A stretch of 39,338 nt of DNA from Candidatus Aminicenantota bacterium (GTDB taxonomy: Bacteria; Acidobacteriota; Aminicenantia; Aminicenantales; UBA4085): assembly GCA_030691735.1 (NCBI GenBank), contig JAUYDS010000095.1:1-39338 (forward strand), written 5' to 3'. The notes under the pieces are model-generated. The model ran no database searches. It was given only the letters and a program-made list of their open reading frames with translations, and was not told the DNA's origin. Shown here piece by piece: positions 9,509 to 18,501 of this stretch; the first letter of the stretch is position 1; the number at the start of each line of letters is the position of its first letter. The translations under genes were made by a program, and so were the position numbers.

Positions 9509-10921
9509 ATGACTTCCGCACAGAACCGCGTAGCCGTGGTGATCGGGTTGGGCTTGATGCTGCTCAGCCTGGGAACGACCATCCGGGTGCAGGAACGCGC
9601 ACAGGACGCGTCAGGGCCGGGGCCGACCCCGCGCCAGATCTGGGAGCGTTTCCGGGCGACGCTGCCTCCGCTCAATTACAGGATCGAAAAGGACGAGATC
9701 GTCCATTCGGATACCGACCCCCGCCTCAAGCTCCGCCGGATCGAGGTGAAATTCTATTCCCAGGAGATCAACGGGCGGGCCTGGGGCCATCCCTGCGTCG
9801 TCTTCCTGCCGGCCGACCGGAAGGTCTACAACGCGGCGCGGCGGCGCGGAAAGATCGTCATCGTCGGCCAGCGGAGCTGGGACGGTCTAGCCACGGGTCC
9901 CTGGAGGAACTCCTATCTCGGCAACTACGGCGAGCCGATCGCCTCCCGAACGGGTTATCCGACCATGGTCTGTCCCGTCCCGGGCGAATACGACGGAAGC
10001 GGCGGCCGCGAGATCTCGATCGGTTTCCTCGAAGAGATGCGGAAGCAGAGCCAGGACCCGGCCGACCATAATTACTTCCGCCTCGCCGTCCCGTATCTGC
10101 GGGCCCTCGACGTCATGGCCGGCCTTCTGAAGATCGAGCCCGGACAGGTCCGGGCGATCATCGGCGGCCACAGCAAGCGGGCGACCTCGGCCTATACGGC
10201 CGCGGCCATCGACCCCGAGCGGATCGTCGGCGTCGTTTACATGGGGAACGAATTGACGTGGGAGAGCCTCCGGGAACCGCCCTGGTGGCCGATCAGTCCC
10301 GCATTCTCCCGGGAATGGGTCAAAGCCCAGGTCCTGTACATCGGGGGAACGAACGAGGACGGCTATAAGATGTACAACATCAACCGGATCCAGGAGATGA
10401 TGGGCGGCGCCTGGACGATCGCATACGTCCCGAATTACCGGCATTCGTCCATGTCGGAACACCATTTCCTGGATTGGCAGATGTGGGTCGCGCACATTTT
10501 CGAGGGTCGTCCCCTGACCGGGATCTCCGACCTGTCTTTCTGCGAGGTCGAGGACGGCTTCGTTTGGGGAGGGCAGCCTGTCGATGCCGGGACCGTCTTC
10601 CGGGCCCGGATCGCGTCGCCGAACACGCTCATCCAGGCCAAGGTCTGGTACGTGTACAACGACGACCCGCCCTACTGGCGGGACCTGGTCTGGTATCCCG
10701 AATTCATGATCAACACGGGCGGCGATGTCTATGAAGGCTACGTGAAGGGAAAACTCCCCGATGCCTGGCTGATCGAAGTCAAGGACATCGCCCGCGGTTA
10801 CGCGAGTTATCTCTCCAGCCTTCCCCAGGACATCACGGGAATGCCCACGGCGACGCGCACGTCCCGCGGTTCCCGTTCCCGGCTCTGGGAGCCCAAGAAG
10901 AAGGATGAATCGTGCCCCTGA
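9509..10921 (+). CDS. Secreted alpha/beta hydrolase, PqaA-like, copy 2 (tandem paralog)
   Basis: 470 aa; collinear with the preceding protein (IIGGHSKRATSAYTAAAIDPERIVGVVYMG, TNEDGYKMYNI, PNYRHSSMSEHHFLDWQMWVAHIFEGRPLTGISDLSF). Confidence 0.7.
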   Translation: MTSAQNRVAVVIGLGLMLLSLGTTIRVQERAQDASGPGPTPRQIWERFRATLPPLNYRIEKDEIVHSDTDPRLKLRRIEVKFYSQEINGRAWGHPCVVFLPADRKVYNAARRRGKIVIVGQRSWDGLATGPWRNSYLGNYGEPIASRTGYPTMVCPVPGEYDGSGGREISIGFLEEMRKQSQDPADHNYFRLAVPYLRALDVMAGLLKIEPGQVRAIIGGHSKRATSAYTAAAIDPERIVGVVYMGNELTWESLREPPWWPISPAFSREWVKAQVLYIGGTNEDGYKMYNINRIQEMMGGAWTIAYVPNYRHSSMSEHHFLDWQMWVAHIFEGRPLTGISDLSFCEVEDGFVWGGQPVDAGTVFRARIASPNTLIQAKVWYVYNDDPPYWRDLVWYPEFMINTGGDVYEGYVKGKLPDAWLIEVKDIARGYASYLSSLPQDITGMPTATRTSRGSRSRLWEPKKKDESCP

Positions 10922-10977
10922 GCTTTCTCCACGACGACGCAATCGAGGCCCATCCGGTATCCGCCCGAGGCGCGAGA

Positions 10978-13080
10978 ATGATCCGCCGTCGCTGCTTGGC
11001 CGTGTTCGGAATGGCGGTCCTCCTCGCCGCGTCCGGCGTGTGGGCTCAGGAGCCCTCGCTTCCTTCGCGTCTCGCGGCTTTTGTCCGGCCGTTCTCCGTC
11101 GATACGCTCGGCTGGCGGACTCCCGATGTCCGCGTCGAGGAGACAGAAGCGGGGCTTTTTCATATCCGGTTGACCTTCGACCTGGACGCTCCCGTCAACC
11201 AGGACGACTGGAAGGTCGTCGTCCGTCCGGCCTTCGCTCCCGACTTCCATTGGGCGCCGCATCTGACGCCCACCGATCAGTTCATCATCGACCAGCATGC
11301 TTTTCGCTCCCCGGCCCTGGTCGTCGCGGCGAAGGACAGGGTCCTCGTTCTCGTCCCCGACCTCGACGTCCTCATCCGCGGCACGGCCGTCTGCTGGTAC
11401 ATGGACCTCGATGCCGCGAACAACGCTCTCGTCCTGGGCATGAGCGACAGCCGGGTCGAACCGGGACTTTTCTTCTCGCGAAAACCCGGGGCCGTTTATC
11501 CCGCCGGCCGCCACGAGGTCGGGTTCTATCTTTTCATCTCTTCGGACGCGGAGGATGTCCGCGATCCGTGGCGGAAGCCGCTCGCCTTCCTCTGGAAAAA
11601 ATGGGGCGGCCCGCTGTTCGAATCCGGGGCCCCGCTCGCGCCCGACCTCGAGCCTTATGTCCGCCACGCGTACAACTGGGCCTTCCGGTCCTGGAAGAAC
11701 GCCGTGTGGCAGGAATTCGACTGGCAGGGAAAGCATCTCGGGGCGCCGGTGTTCATCGTCAATCAGACCCAGAGTCCGAATTATCCCGGTCCGGTCAACG
11801 AGCGGGAATTCCGGTCCGTTTGGAACCAGGCTTGGTTCAGCTCGCTGCGTTCGGCCTCGGGCCTGTTCCGTTACGCTAAGCGGACGGGTGACGCCGACCT
11901 CCGGGCGAAAGCCCTCCTCACCAAAGAGCTTGCGCTCGCCGCGCCGATGACGGACGGATTGTTCCCCGCCGTCATCGCCACGGAGATGGAGCGCGTCGCC
12001 ATCAATGGAAAAGAATATAACCGGTCCAAAGGGTGGGCGACGGCTTTTTGGGGCAACTCCGACCGGAATCCCGTCAGCCGGCCGGCCGGAAAACCCCGCA
12101 ACCGCGACGTCCGGATCGCCCCCTACCATATCCTCGACATGAGCTGGACGGCCCTCTGGATGCTGCGCTGGTACGAGGAGCTCGAGAAGGACGTCCGTCT
12201 CCTCGATTACGCGCGGACTTATGCCGACAAACTCCTCAGCCTCCAGGACGCGGAAGGATATTTTCCCGCCTGGCTGGACAAGGACACCTTCAAGCCTCTC
12301 GGAATCCTGGACCGTTCGCCGGAGACTTCGATGTCCGTGACCTTCCTGCTGCGGCTGGCGAAGATCACGGGAGAGTCCCGCTATCGGAAGGCCGCGCTCC
12401 GGGCGATCGATTCCGTCAGCCGCGATATCGTCCCCGTGGGCCGATGGGAGGATTTTGAGACCTATTGGTCGAGTTCGAGCTACGGGAGCGGCGACCTCAT
12501 CGGCCGGAAGGTCGTCCGAAACAACATGTTCAAGCAGTGCAATCTTTCGATCTTCTGGACCGCCGAGGCCCTCCTCGACGCCTGGGAGGCCACGAACGAG
12601 AAGTCGTATCTCGACCTCGGACGGCGCGTCCTGGATGAGCTGCTGATGACCCAGGCTTCCTGGCAGCCGCCTTATATGTACGTCCCGGTCCTCGGCGGGT
12701 TCGGGGTCATGAACGCGGACGGGGAATGGCTGGACGCCCGGCAGAGCCTCTTCGCGGAGGTCGTTCTCCGCTACGGGACGACCCTCGATGTCGAGGAATA
12801 CATCCAGCGCGGGCTCGCCGCGCTCCGGGCGTCGTTCGCGATGATGTATTGCCCCGAAAACCCCGGCGTCAAGGCGCTCTGGGAAAAGACGCATCCCTTC
12901 TTCGGCCCCGCGGATTATGGCTTCACCATGGAGAACTATGCCCACGGCGGGGCCACGAGCCCGGAGGGCGAAGGGATGGGTGTTTTTACGATCTATGACT
13001 GGGGGAACGGGGCCGCGGCCGAAGCTTACAATCGTCTTCTCGATCGATACGGGAAGGCGTTCCTGATGCGAAAGAAATAG
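10978..13080 (+). CDS. Secreted protein with an (alpha/alpha)6-barrel glycosidase/epimerase-like architecture, function unknown
   Basis: Signal peptide MIRRRCLAVFGMAVLLAASGVWAQ; repeated helical hairpin segments (YARTYADKLLSLQDAEGYFPAWLD, YRKAALRAIDSVSRDIVPVGRWEDFETYWSS, LDLGRRVLDELLMTQASWQPPYMY). Confidence 0.6.
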   Translation: MIRRRCLAVFGMAVLLAASGVWAQEPSLPSRLAAFVRPFSVDTLGWRTPDVRVEETEAGLFHIRLTFDLDAPVNQDDWKVVVRPAFAPDFHWAPHLTPTDQFIIDQHAFRSPALVVAAKDRVLVLVPDLDVLIRGTAVCWYMDLDAANNALVLGMSDSRVEPGLFFSRKPGAVYPAGRHEVGFYLFISSDAEDVRDPWRKPLAFLWKKWGGPLFESGAPLAPDLEPYVRHAYNWAFRSWKNAVWQEFDWQGKHLGAPVFIVNQTQSPNYPGPVNEREFRSVWNQAWFSSLRSASGLFRYAKRTGDADLRAKALLTKELALAAPMTDGLFPAVIATEMERVAINGKEYNRSKGWATAFWGNSDRNPVSRPAGKPRNRDVRIAPYHILDMSWTALWMLRWYEELEKDVRLLDYARTYADKLLSLQDAEGYFPAWLDKDTFKPLGILDRSPETSMSVTFLLRLAKITGESRYRKAALRAIDSVSRDIVPVGRWEDFETYWSSSSYGSGDLIGRKVVRNNMFKQCNLSIFWTAEALLDAWEATNEKSYLDLGRRVLDELLMTQASWQPPYMYVPVLGGFGVMNADGEWLDARQSLFAEVVLRYGTTLDVEEYIQRGLAALRASFAMMYCPENPGVKALWEKTHPFFGPADYGFTMENYAHGGATSPEGEGMGVFTIYDWGNGAAAEAYNRLLDRYGKAFLMRKK

Positions 13081-13097
13081 GACGAAGGAGGAAACCG

Positions 13098-14450
13098 ATG
13101 AAAACCACGCAATGGACGGCACGGGCGCTCCTGGCCGGCCTTGTCCTTTTGACCGCGGCCGGTGTTGCCGGCGCCGCGGATTTCCCGCCCATCCTGAAAA
13201 TGCGGGAGAGAAAGGCGGCGGTGGACGAGGTGACGAAGCTGCGGCTGGACACGCTCCTGCCGCGCGTGATGCGCGAGACCGGCTTCGACATGTGGCTCCT
13301 CATCTGCAACGAGGACGCTTATGATCCCGTCTTTCTGACCATGATCCCCGAGGACGCCTGGTGCCCGATCACCCAGATCCTGGTCTATTATGACCCCGGC
13401 CCGGGAAAGGCGATCGAACGGCTGAACGTTTCCCGGACGAACATGGAAGGTTTCCATACGACCGCCTGGACTGCCGCTCCGACCGGCGAGGACGAGGGCA
13501 AGAGCCAGTGGGAGGCCCTGGCCCGGATCGTCCGGGAAAAAAATCCGAAGAAGATCGGCCTCAACCAGTCGGACACGATCTGGGCCGCCGACGGCTTGAG
13601 CGCGTCGCTGAAGGACCGGCTCGTCCGGACTCTCGGCCCGGACCTCGCCTCGCGCCTCCGCCCGGCCGAACCCATGTCCGTGCTTTGGCTCGAGACGCTT
13701 CTCGACGATGACATCAAGCTGATGGAGAAAGCCGCGGCCGTTTCCCACGCCATCATCGCCGAGACGTTCTCGGACAAGGTCATTATCCCCGATAAGACGA
13801 CGATCGACGACCTCGTTTTTCACTATCGCCAGAGAACGGCGGATTTCGGGCTGGACAAGGCTTTCCGGCCGTTCTTCAGGATCATCGGCCGCCATCCCGA
13901 GGTCCTCAAGATCCATCCGCTCGAAGATAACATCATCCGTCGCGGCGACGTCCTTCATTGCGACGTCGGGGTGAAGTATCTCCGCTACAATTCCGACCAC
14001 CAGGAAATGGCCTACGTCCTCCGCCCGGGGGAGACCGACGTGCCCGCGGGATTGAAGGCCGGAATGGCCGAGGGCAACAAGCTCCAGGACATTTATTGCG
14101 GAGAGTTCAAGGCCGTGTTGACGGGGAACGAGCTGCTGGGCCGCATTCTGGCCAAGGCAAAGGCGAGCGGGATCGCCAAGCCGCGGGTCTATTCCCATTC
14201 CCTGGGTTATTATCTCCATGAGCCCGGGCCTCTCATCGGCCTGCCCTGGGCCCAAGACACGACCGGGCTGCGGGGCGAGGTCAAGCTCGTTCCGAACAGT
14301 GCCTTCACCGTGGAGCTGAGCGTCGAGCGCCCCGTCCCGGAATGGGGAGGCCAGGAGTTTCGTTTCCGATTGGAACAGGACGTCGTCTTCACGGGCAAGG
14401 CCATGACCTTCCTCGACGGCCGTCAGACGCGCTACCATGTCATCCATTGA
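13098..14450 (+). CDS. Secreted peptidase M24-like (Xaa-Pro aminopeptidase family), copy 1
   Basis: 450 aa; signal peptide; HCDVGVKYLRYNSDHQEMAYVL, YSHSLGYYLHEPGPLIG, FTVELSVERPVPEWGGQEFRFRLEQDVVFT carry candidate D/D/H/E/E metal ligands. Confidence 0.85.
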   Translation: MKTTQWTARALLAGLVLLTAAGVAGAADFPPILKMRERKAAVDEVTKLRLDTLLPRVMRETGFDMWLLICNEDAYDPVFLTMIPEDAWCPITQILVYYDPGPGKAIERLNVSRTNMEGFHTTAWTAAPTGEDEGKSQWEALARIVREKNPKKIGLNQSDTIWAADGLSASLKDRLVRTLGPDLASRLRPAEPMSVLWLETLLDDDIKLMEKAAAVSHAIIAETFSDKVIIPDKTTIDDLVFHYRQRTADFGLDKAFRPFFRIIGRHPEVLKIHPLEDNIIRRGDVLHCDVGVKYLRYNSDHQEMAYVLRPGETDVPAGLKAGMAEGNKLQDIYCGEFKAVLTGNELLGRILAKAKASGIAKPRVYSHSLGYYLHEPGPLIGLPWAQDTTGLRGEVKLVPNSAFTVELSVERPVPEWGGQEFRFRLEQDVVFTGKAMTFLDGRQTRYHVIH

Positions 14451-14460
14451 GAAAAGAACA

Positions 14461-15810
14461 ATGAAACGCACGGCTTTTTGTGGCGTCATTGCCCCCCTCC
14501 TGGCCATTCTGGTCGCGACTCCGGCGGCCGGCCAAACGACAGTCATGCCCGGGATCCTCACCGTCCGGGAGCAGGTCCAGACCGTCAACAGGATCACGAC
14601 CCAACGGCTGGACAAGATCCTTCCCCAGGCCATGGAAAAGACCGGTTTCGACATGTGGATCATCGTCTCGAACGAGGACAACCTCGATCCGGTCTTTAGA
14701 ACGATGGTCCCCGTAGATACCTGGTGTCCGATCGTCCAGATCCTCGTCTTCTCCCGGAAGCCCGGCCGGCCGGTCGAGCGGCTGAACCTCTCCCGCACCG
14801 ACATGCGGGGCCTTCACAAAGACGCCTGGGACTGGCGAGCCTGGGACAGCGAGAAGAAGGAGAGCCAGTGGGACTGCCTGACCCGGATCGTCCGGGAGCG
14901 CGACCCGAAGAAAATCGCCATCAACGAATCCGACGAGATCTGGGCGGCGGGCGGTCTGACCGTGGCCCTGAAAAAGAGGCTCGTCCAGGCCATCGGCCCG
15001 ACCTACGCCGCGCGCTTGCAGTCGGGCGAACCATTGTCCGTCCTCTGGCTCGAGACTCTCCTGGACGAGGAGCTCGAGCTCTACGAGCGCGCCGCTTCCA
15101 TCGCCCATGCCCTCATCGCCGAGACCTTCTCCAGCCGGGCAATCACACCGGGTGTCACGACGCTCGACGACCTCCTTTATTATTACTGCCAGCGCGTTTC
15201 CGACCTCGGGCTCAAGCTCTTCGCCTGGCCCTGGTTCCGCATCCGCGGCCGCGACCCGAAGGTGATCGAACGCTGGGGCGCCAACGACACCGTCGTCCGG
15301 CCGGGCGACCTGCTCCAGGTGGACGCCGGCATCGAATACCTCCGTTATTATACCGACCACTGCGAATGGGCCTACGTCCTGCGCCCCGGGGAATTGGACC
15401 CGCCGGCGGGCGTGCGGGCCGTGCTCGCCGAAGGCAACCGCCTTCAGGACATCTTCCTCGGCGAGCTCAAGGAAGGCCGTTCGGGGAACGAGATCTTGGC
15501 CGCCATCCTCGGGACGGCCAAGGCGAAAGGGATCCCCGGTCCCAGGATCTATTCGCATTCGATCGGGCTGTTCCTCCACGAACCCGGACCGCTCATCGGC
15601 CTCCCTTGGGAACAGGTCGACACCGGCATCCGTGGCCAGGTCAGGCTCGTCCCGAACAGCACGTTCACGGCCGAGCTGAGCGTCGCGGCCCCCGTCCCCG
15701 AATGGGGCGGCCGGGAATTGAGGCTGGCCTTGGAACAGGTCCTGGCCTATACTTCGCGCGGCGCGTATTTTCTGGACGGCCGGCAGACGCGCTTTCACCT
15801 CGTGAAATAG
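14461..15810 (+). CDS. Secreted peptidase M24-like (Xaa-Pro aminopeptidase family), copy 2 (tandem paralog)
   Basis: Collinear with the preceding protein; VDAGIEYLRYYTDHCEWAYVL, YSHSIGLFLHEPGPLIGLPWEQ, FTAELSV...LALEQVLAYT. Confidence 0.85.
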   Translation: MKRTAFCGVIAPLLAILVATPAAGQTTVMPGILTVREQVQTVNRITTQRLDKILPQAMEKTGFDMWIIVSNEDNLDPVFRTMVPVDTWCPIVQILVFSRKPGRPVERLNLSRTDMRGLHKDAWDWRAWDSEKKESQWDCLTRIVRERDPKKIAINESDEIWAAGGLTVALKKRLVQAIGPTYAARLQSGEPLSVLWLETLLDEELELYERAASIAHALIAETFSSRAITPGVTTLDDLLYYYCQRVSDLGLKLFAWPWFRIRGRDPKVIERWGANDTVVRPGDLLQVDAGIEYLRYYTDHCEWAYVLRPGELDPPAGVRAVLAEGNRLQDIFLGELKEGRSGNEILAAILGTAKAKGIPGPRIYSHSIGLFLHEPGPLIGLPWEQVDTGIRGQVRLVPNSTFTAELSVAAPVPEWGGRELRLALEQVLAYTSRGAYFLDGRQTRFHLVK

Positions 15811-15848
15811 ACATCTGAAAGAGACATCTCATGATAGGGAGGAAATCC

Positions 15849-18230
15849 ATGGTCACAGCCAAGAGAACGAAAATCGTCCTTTGGATCCTGGTCCTCGTCG
15901 CGGCCGGAACGGCCTGGGCGGCGGCCAAGTCACCGCTCATGGGCGAGAGCGAGAAAGCCTACGCGCTCGCTTCGGAGAACACCGAAGTCCGGGGTCTGGC
16001 CTTCGACGATACGTCGCCGCTCGCTCCCCGGCTGTTCGTGCTCGACGCCGCCGGGAAGGTGTTCATCTACGGCGTCCCTGCGGAGTCCGCGGCCGCGACC
16101 GGCGAGCTGAAACTCCTCGGCACCGTCGCGCTTCCGGTCCGGGCGAACGGCGCGCCGCTTCAGAGCCCGCGCGGATTGGCCTATAGCCGGGAAAACGGCA
16201 AGGACGTCTTCTATGTCCTGAACTGGATCAAGCCCGGCGGCGAAGCCGAATCCGAGCTCTGGCGGTTCGGGCCGGCGGTCGAGAAACCGGTCCCGATCGA
16301 CCTGTCGCTCTATCCCTACAAGATCGGCGACCGCGAGGTCTTGGGCCTGGCCCATGACAACGGGAAGCTGCTCATCAGCTTCGACGCCTCGGCCTATAAG
16401 GACTGCGACCTCCGCGTCCAGCGCGGACTCATCCGGCTCGCCTGGAACCCCGCGGCCGACGGGGTTCTGGATTTCGTCAAGCATATCCCCGATTCGGGGA
16501 CCAAACCCTCCTACGGCTTGACCTTCATGACCCTGGACGGGGCCCGCTATGTCTGGGGAACGATCGGCCGGGATTATCTCTATTGCGCCGACGCGGAGAC
16601 GGGACGTGGACTGTTCCATTTCAACTGGCCGGATTCGAAGGGTGAGAATCTCCCGGTTTCGGGGCTGGCCTTCGGCGCCAATGCCCTCTGGGTCCCCGAA
16701 GGGACCCGGGGCGCGGACCTCGTCCATCGGGTGAACGTGACCAAGAACCTGGACGCCGCGGTCGAGGGGCCGCGCATCCTCCGGCATCTCCAGATGACCA
16801 TCTCGACCGAACCCGAGGGGCAGCCGCGGAACCCCGGCAAGGTCTATCATTACTATTCCCGTCCCTACGCCTACAATCAGCTCGGCAATCAGGGAACGTG
16901 GCTCGAAACCGAGAAGGTCGTCGATATATCGGCCGTCCCCAACGCCGTAATCAAGATGATCACCATGGACCCGGCCGGCGACGCGGCGAGCCGCCAGACC
17001 ATGGCCGTCGTCGAATACGGCGAGGCGCCGGCCCGCCCATATTCGTCCCGGTACGACATCGACATCTGGACGAATCCGTCCCGGTCGTACGTCTATCCCC
17101 ACCGCGTCGACAAGAACAAGAAGGCTCTTCAGGGGACGGACTATCTCGCCGACGACGCGGTCCTCTACAACCTCAAGGACAAGAAGACCTATGACGAGTT
17201 CCTGGCCCGCGTCCGCGAACACATCCTAAAAAAATACGGCGTCCCGGCCGACCTGGAGAATCCCTATTGGGCGGCTCGCAACATCGTTGAATACATCCAG
17301 GACAGCTATTACTATCCCAGCCGTCCGAAGCGCGTCCCGGCCGCGGTCGATTACGACCGCCAGCACTATGACGCCAATCCCGGCAACCTGAAGATCGAGC
17401 TGTCCAACCGTCTCTACGACCGGACGCAGATCATCGCTTGCTCCGGGACGAGCGTCATGGTTGCCGGAGCGTTACGGTATCTCGGGATCCAGGCCCGCTG
17501 GCTGGGCACGGGAACGGCCCAGGGCCCCGACGTCTGGGACAAGAACAAGAACGGATTCCTCGACGAGGACGAGACCGCGCCGTGTAGCAACGGCCACCGC
17601 TACGACCAGGTCTGGCTCGGGAGCCGCTACGGCTGGGTCTGTTTCGACGCCACGCCGACGCTTCCCGACGACCTCGATTTCGACCCGGTTCCGCCGCTCC
17701 AGTCGCAATGGCGATATATGAACCGCGCCGCGGCCGGACATCTCAAGGACCAGCGGATCGTGTTCAACGTCGGCTCGGGATTGATCCCGCAGCTCTACCG
17801 CGATTTCGAATACGACGAGGAGCTGAATGTCGATAACAACTGCGGCGGCGACCAGCGCTACAACCTCCAGGGCAAATTCGACAAGCCCGAGCTGTGGAAG
17901 CTGGCCCGGAATAACATCGCCGTCCGGAACCTCTGTTTTCTCAAGGACGTGGCGGCGACCGGAACGAAGCCGTCCATGACCGTGAGCTGGACGCTCCAGG
18001 GGGCCTGGGCCAAGGACCCGCAGGCCAAGCTTACCGTCATCCTCCAGCAGGTCGACCCGGCGACGAAAAAAGTCAAAGAGGTCACCGTCCTGCGGAAAGA
18101 TGTTCTGGCCTCGGCGGGTAAGACCGATGTCGACGTTGCCGTGTATAGCGGCAAGTCGTTCCGGATTGCCGTCCGCAAGGTCGGGGATCCGGAGACCGGA
18201 GGGCTTTCGCCGCTCTTCGACTTGCAATGA
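15849..18230 (+). CDS. Secreted transglutaminase-fold protein with an N-terminal propeller-like region
   Basis: C-terminal half has transglutaminase-core signatures IACSGTSVMVAGALRYLGIQARWLG ... NGHRYDQVWLGSRYGWVCFDATP (Cys/His/Asp); ATG at 15849 has a good SD (agggagg). Confidence 0.8.
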   Translation: MVTAKRTKIVLWILVLVAAGTAWAAAKSPLMGESEKAYALASENTEVRGLAFDDTSPLAPRLFVLDAAGKVFIYGVPAESAAATGELKLLGTVALPVRANGAPLQSPRGLAYSRENGKDVFYVLNWIKPGGEAESELWRFGPAVEKPVPIDLSLYPYKIGDREVLGLAHDNGKLLISFDASAYKDCDLRVQRGLIRLAWNPAADGVLDFVKHIPDSGTKPSYGLTFMTLDGARYVWGTIGRDYLYCADAETGRGLFHFNWPDSKGENLPVSGLAFGANALWVPEGTRGADLVHRVNVTKNLDAAVEGPRILRHLQMTISTEPEGQPRNPGKVYHYYSRPYAYNQLGNQGTWLETEKVVDISAVPNAVIKMITMDPAGDAASRQTMAVVEYGEAPARPYSSRYDIDIWTNPSRSYVYPHRVDKNKKALQGTDYLADDAVLYNLKDKKTYDEFLARVREHILKKYGVPADLENPYWAARNIVEYIQDSYYYPSRPKRVPAAVDYDRQHYDANPGNLKIELSNRLYDRTQIIACSGTSVMVAGALRYLGIQARWLGTGTAQGPDVWDKNKNGFLDEDETAPCSNGHRYDQVWLGSRYGWVCFDATPTLPDDLDFDPVPPLQSQWRYMNRAAAGHLKDQRIVFNVGSGLIPQLYRDFEYDEELNVDNNCGGDQRYNLQGKFDKPELWKLARNNIAVRNLCFLKDVAATGTKPSMTVSWTLQGAWAKDPQAKLTVILQQVDPATKKVKEVTVLRKDVLASAGKTDVDVAVYSGKSFRIAVRKVGDPETGGLSPLFDLQ

Positions 18231-18248
18231 AATGCGCGTAGAATAAAC

Positions 18249-18277
18249 TTGACAAAGGAAAAATAATTCAATATTCT
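18249..18277 (+). promoter_or_regulatory. Candidate sigma70 promoter of TonB receptor 1
   Basis: TTGACA (18249-18254), 17 bp, TATTCT (18272-18277), immediately upstream of operator site 2. Confidence 0.65.
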
Positions 18278-18281
18278 TAGA

Positions 18282-18304
18282 CAATCGATTGAGCCAAACG
18301 ATTG
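18282..18304 (+). promoter_or_regulatory. LacI-family tandem operator, site 2
   Basis: CAATCGATTG AGC CAAACGATTG; the left decamer is a perfect palindrome; positioned over the expected transcription start. Confidence 0.85.
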
Positions 18305-18501
18305 CACGAACAAAAAATGGCCCCGCGTTTGTGTAATGTCTTCCGACAATCAAGTCTATCATCACCATCATTTCTTTTTCTTCACGCAGGTGGGCGTGAG
18401 TTCTTACGGCCAAGACTCGCGTCCGAGGAGGTGACCATAGAGCTTACCGAACGCGAAATCTCCAGGGTTTTTCCAGCCAAGGCAATATCATGGGAGGTCC
18501 A

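Noticed and set aside
10807-13122. 771-aa minus-strand ORF
   Set aside because: Antisense shadow of the + strand PqaA-like and barrel-like genes; low-complexity R/G/D/E-rich translation with no motifs, typical of GC-rich codon bias.
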